The notes beneath the pieces are model-generated. The model saw only the letters and a program-made list of their open reading frames with translations, was not told the DNA's origin and ran no database searches. From Mucilaginibacter sp. UBA4741 (lineage in GTDB: Bacteria; Bacteroidota; Bacteroidia; Sphingobacteriales; Sphingobacteriaceae), in NCBI GenBank assembly GCA_002403905.1, contig DHIR01000166.1:60018-76865 (forward strand): a stretch of 16,848 bases of DNA, in the 5' to 3' direction. Within the stretch, counting starts at the first letter, position 1, and each line of letters opens with the position of its first letter. A program made the translations under genes and the position numbers. Positions 15,288 through 16,848 of this stretch are shown here, piece by piece.

Positions 15288-16808
15288 CTATTTCACTTTC
15301 CCTAAAGCATTATACAATACTACATCCAACTCATAAATATCGGGCCTTACCTGTAAGGTACCGGCGGTATCTACCCAACAGGTTACATAGGTTATATATA
15401 AAGGTACTTTGGGTGTTAAATTAATGGTGGTGGGGTCTGGTTTGTCGGCTGCCATATCTTTGGCTATCAGATCATATTTCTTGCCTTCGCCAAACAAATT
15501 AAGTGCTAATCCCTGCGGATCGCCTAAACGCACACAACCGTGGCTAATAGCCCGCATTTTTTTATTAAAAGCTTCCTTAGCCGGAGTATCATGCAGGTAA
15601 ACACTGCTTTTGTTATTAAACAGGAACTTTATTTTCCCTAACGAGTTATTATCTCCGGGTTGTTGTTTAAAGTCATAATCGCCTTTTGATGCGGTTGCCC
15701 AGTCAATATTATCCGGGTCAATCAGCTTACCGTCTTTGTAAACGTTAATGCCTTTATTCTCCAGGTAATACTTGTCTTTAGCGGCTTCCACCATTATCTC
15801 TTTACTGGCTATGCTTTCGGGTATGTTCCAAACGGGGTTAACATCAACACTATGTATCATACTACTTAGCTGTGGGGTTGAGTGTATGTTAGGACTATCT
15901 ACCGCGTTACTATCCGCATAATTCATTAAAGTTACGGCGTTGTTTGGGTTACGCCCCTGACCAACTACAACCTTCATATTTAGTATTGATTTATCGTCTT
16001 GCATCACATCAAGTTGGTAATCAGGAATGTTAACAATCACATACTTTTTATTTTGTGGTTTATTCTTCCACCTTAAACGTTCAAGGTTAGTAATAATAAC
16101 ACGTTTGGTTTCTTCGGGCGATAAACCCGGAGCGGCAGTACCGGCGGCTAATTCTTTTTGTAACCCGATATAGGATGGACTTTTAGGCTGAATGCTATCC
16201 AGATATTGTTTGATATCCGTTACCTGGAAGATCTTTTGTGCCGATGTGCTATCCGGGTGCAGCGTAGTAGTATAATAGCGCTCGTAAATACTTTTGGGGT
16301 TAACAACGCCATATTGCAACGCGTTACTATATCTTATTAATGAGTTAGCGGTTAGCAATTCCAGTTCGGCAATAGCATGATACGCCTGGTCGAGCGTTTT
16401 AATTTCCTTTTTATTGTAGAACTTATTTATTAGCGCGGCCATTTCATCGGCTTTAAACATCGCGGGGTCAAGGCCATGCTCGCCTGCTTTTTGGTAATAA
16501 ATGGTTAGCGTTTTTAGATCCTTATTAAAAATATGGTCCATCACAAAAACCGGGTCATAACCATTGGCCTCATAAAAGGCGCTTATAGTTTGCGGGTAAG
16601 TGAGTTTAGATTTCTCGTCTTGAAGTACTTTTTTAAATACTTCTGCACAACCATCGGGCGTTACTTCTTTAAAAACTTTATTTTGGGTTTTCAGGAAAAG
16701 GGTTTTACCCATATCAGAGCGGCTTTTTTTACAACTTTGAAAAGTAAAGGCAAAAGCAAGGAACAAAATTATAGTTAGCCTAATTAGTTTTTTAGTGTCA
16801 GTTAGCAT
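15288..16808 (-). CDS. L,D-transpeptidase lipoprotein (YkuD domain, YcbB/LdtD-like)
   Basis: Envelope enzyme predicted to form or edit 3-3 peptidoglycan cross-links. The N-terminus LTIILFLAFAFTFQSC carries a lipobox with Cys26 as lipid site. Residues ~55-230 are a helical scaffold (AEVFKKVL, FYEANGYDPVFV, AGEHGLDPAMF). The YkuD domain starts at KYVIVNIPDYQLDVMQ (255-270) and includes VDVNPVWNIPESIASKEI (321-338), VYLHDTP with His406, and ISHGCVRLGD with His423 and catalytic Cys425. A tail continues with PLYITYVTCWVD. Between GQGRN and TPQLSS lies about 20 extra residues (roughly 290-310) compared with YcbB-type enzymes, where these two segments nearly touch. At 506 aa it is otherwise normal. 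The start is ATG 16806-16808, 40 nt from the window edge; the promoter is mostly outside. Confidence 0.9.
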   Translation of the reverse strand: MLTDTKKLIRLTIILFLAFAFTFQSCKKSRSDMGKTLFLKTQNKVFKEVTPDGCAEVFKKVLQDEKSKLTYPQTISAFYEANGYDPVFVMDHIFNKDLKTLTIYYQKAGEHGLDPAMFKADEMAALINKFYNKKEIKTLDQAYHAIAELELLTANSLIRYSNALQYGVVNPKSIYERYYTTTLHPDSTSAQKIFQVTDIKQYLDSIQPKSPSYIGLQKELAAGTAAPGLSPEETKRVIITNLERLRWKNKPQNKKYVIVNIPDYQLDVMQDDKSILNMKVVVGQGRNPNNAVTLMNYADSNAVDSPNIHSTPQLSSMIHSVDVNPVWNIPESIASKEIMVEAAKDKYYLENKGINVYKDGKLIDPDNIDWATASKGDYDFKQQPGDNNSLGKIKFLFNNKSSVYLHDTPAKEAFNKKMRAISHGCVRLGDPQGLALNLFGEGKKYDLIAKDMAADKPDPTTINLTPKVPLYITYVTCWVDTAGTLQVRPDIYELDVVLYNALGKVK

Positions 16809-16848
16809 AAATTTAAATTAAATATTAGGTATATACGTTTAAGTCGCA

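Noticed and set aside
1..16848. Defence system, secondary-metabolite cluster, CRISPR or mobile element
   Set aside because: No direct-repeat array, transposase, integrase, restriction, toxin-antitoxin or synthase genes are visible. The helicase alone does not make a defence system.

Overview
The window reads as chromosomal DNA of a Bacteroidota bacterium, most likely of the Sphingobacteriaceae (Mucilaginibacter/Pedobacter type). The reasons are the gene families (secreted GH29 fucosidase, a fused two-domain 2-oxoacid dehydrogenase E1, DUF1573, a YkuD_2-type L,D-transpeptidase), a tmRNA tag ending NNYALAA, the near absence of Shine-Dalgarno sites, and several TAnnTTTG boxes upstream of genes, the -7 element of this phylum's promoters. 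The genus is inference; no 16S or other marker is present.

Layout. (1) 1-5839, mostly minus strand: a GH29 alpha-L-fucosidase cut by the left edge, a Pif1/RecD-like helicase with a C-terminal HRDC domain, a small plus-strand relic of a glyoxalase/VOC gene, and a secreted (alpha/alpha)6 glycosidase-like protein. (2) 6103-7183, minus: a membrane-anchored TlpA-type thioredoxin and, upstream of it, the tmRNA gene ssrA with a clear terminator. (3) 7389-10133: a di-haem cytochrome c lipoprotein (plus) converges through a shared bidirectional terminator on a class I aminotransferase (minus), followed by a DUF1573 secreted protein (minus) with its own terminator. (4) 10422-14246, plus: fused branched-chain-type 2-oxoacid dehydrogenase E1, a thioredoxin-fold exported protein whose start overlaps the E1 stop (TGATG), and a nitroreductase. 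(5) 14435-16808: two L,D-transpeptidases of different families in convergent orientation.

How the genes work together. The two secreted glycosidases suggest breakdown of fucose-containing or related plant or microbial polysaccharides, but no SusC/SusD pair is visible, so this is not a complete polysaccharide utilisation locus. The E1 enzyme would supply branched acyl-CoA for iso-fatty acids; its E2 and E3 partners are not here. The two L,D-transpeptidases would modify peptidoglycan or attach proteins to it. Two separate thioredoxin-fold proteins with CPPC sites point to envelope thiol-disulfide or cytochrome-maturation work.

I see no mobile element, CRISPR array, defence island or phage, and no convincing new multi-gene system. 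The items most worth a second look are the truncated VOC relic at 3547-3645, the altered thiamine-diphosphate motif of the fused E1, the insertion in the larger L,D-transpeptidase, the E1/thioredoxin stop-start overlap, and a nested inverted repeat at 5946-5990.
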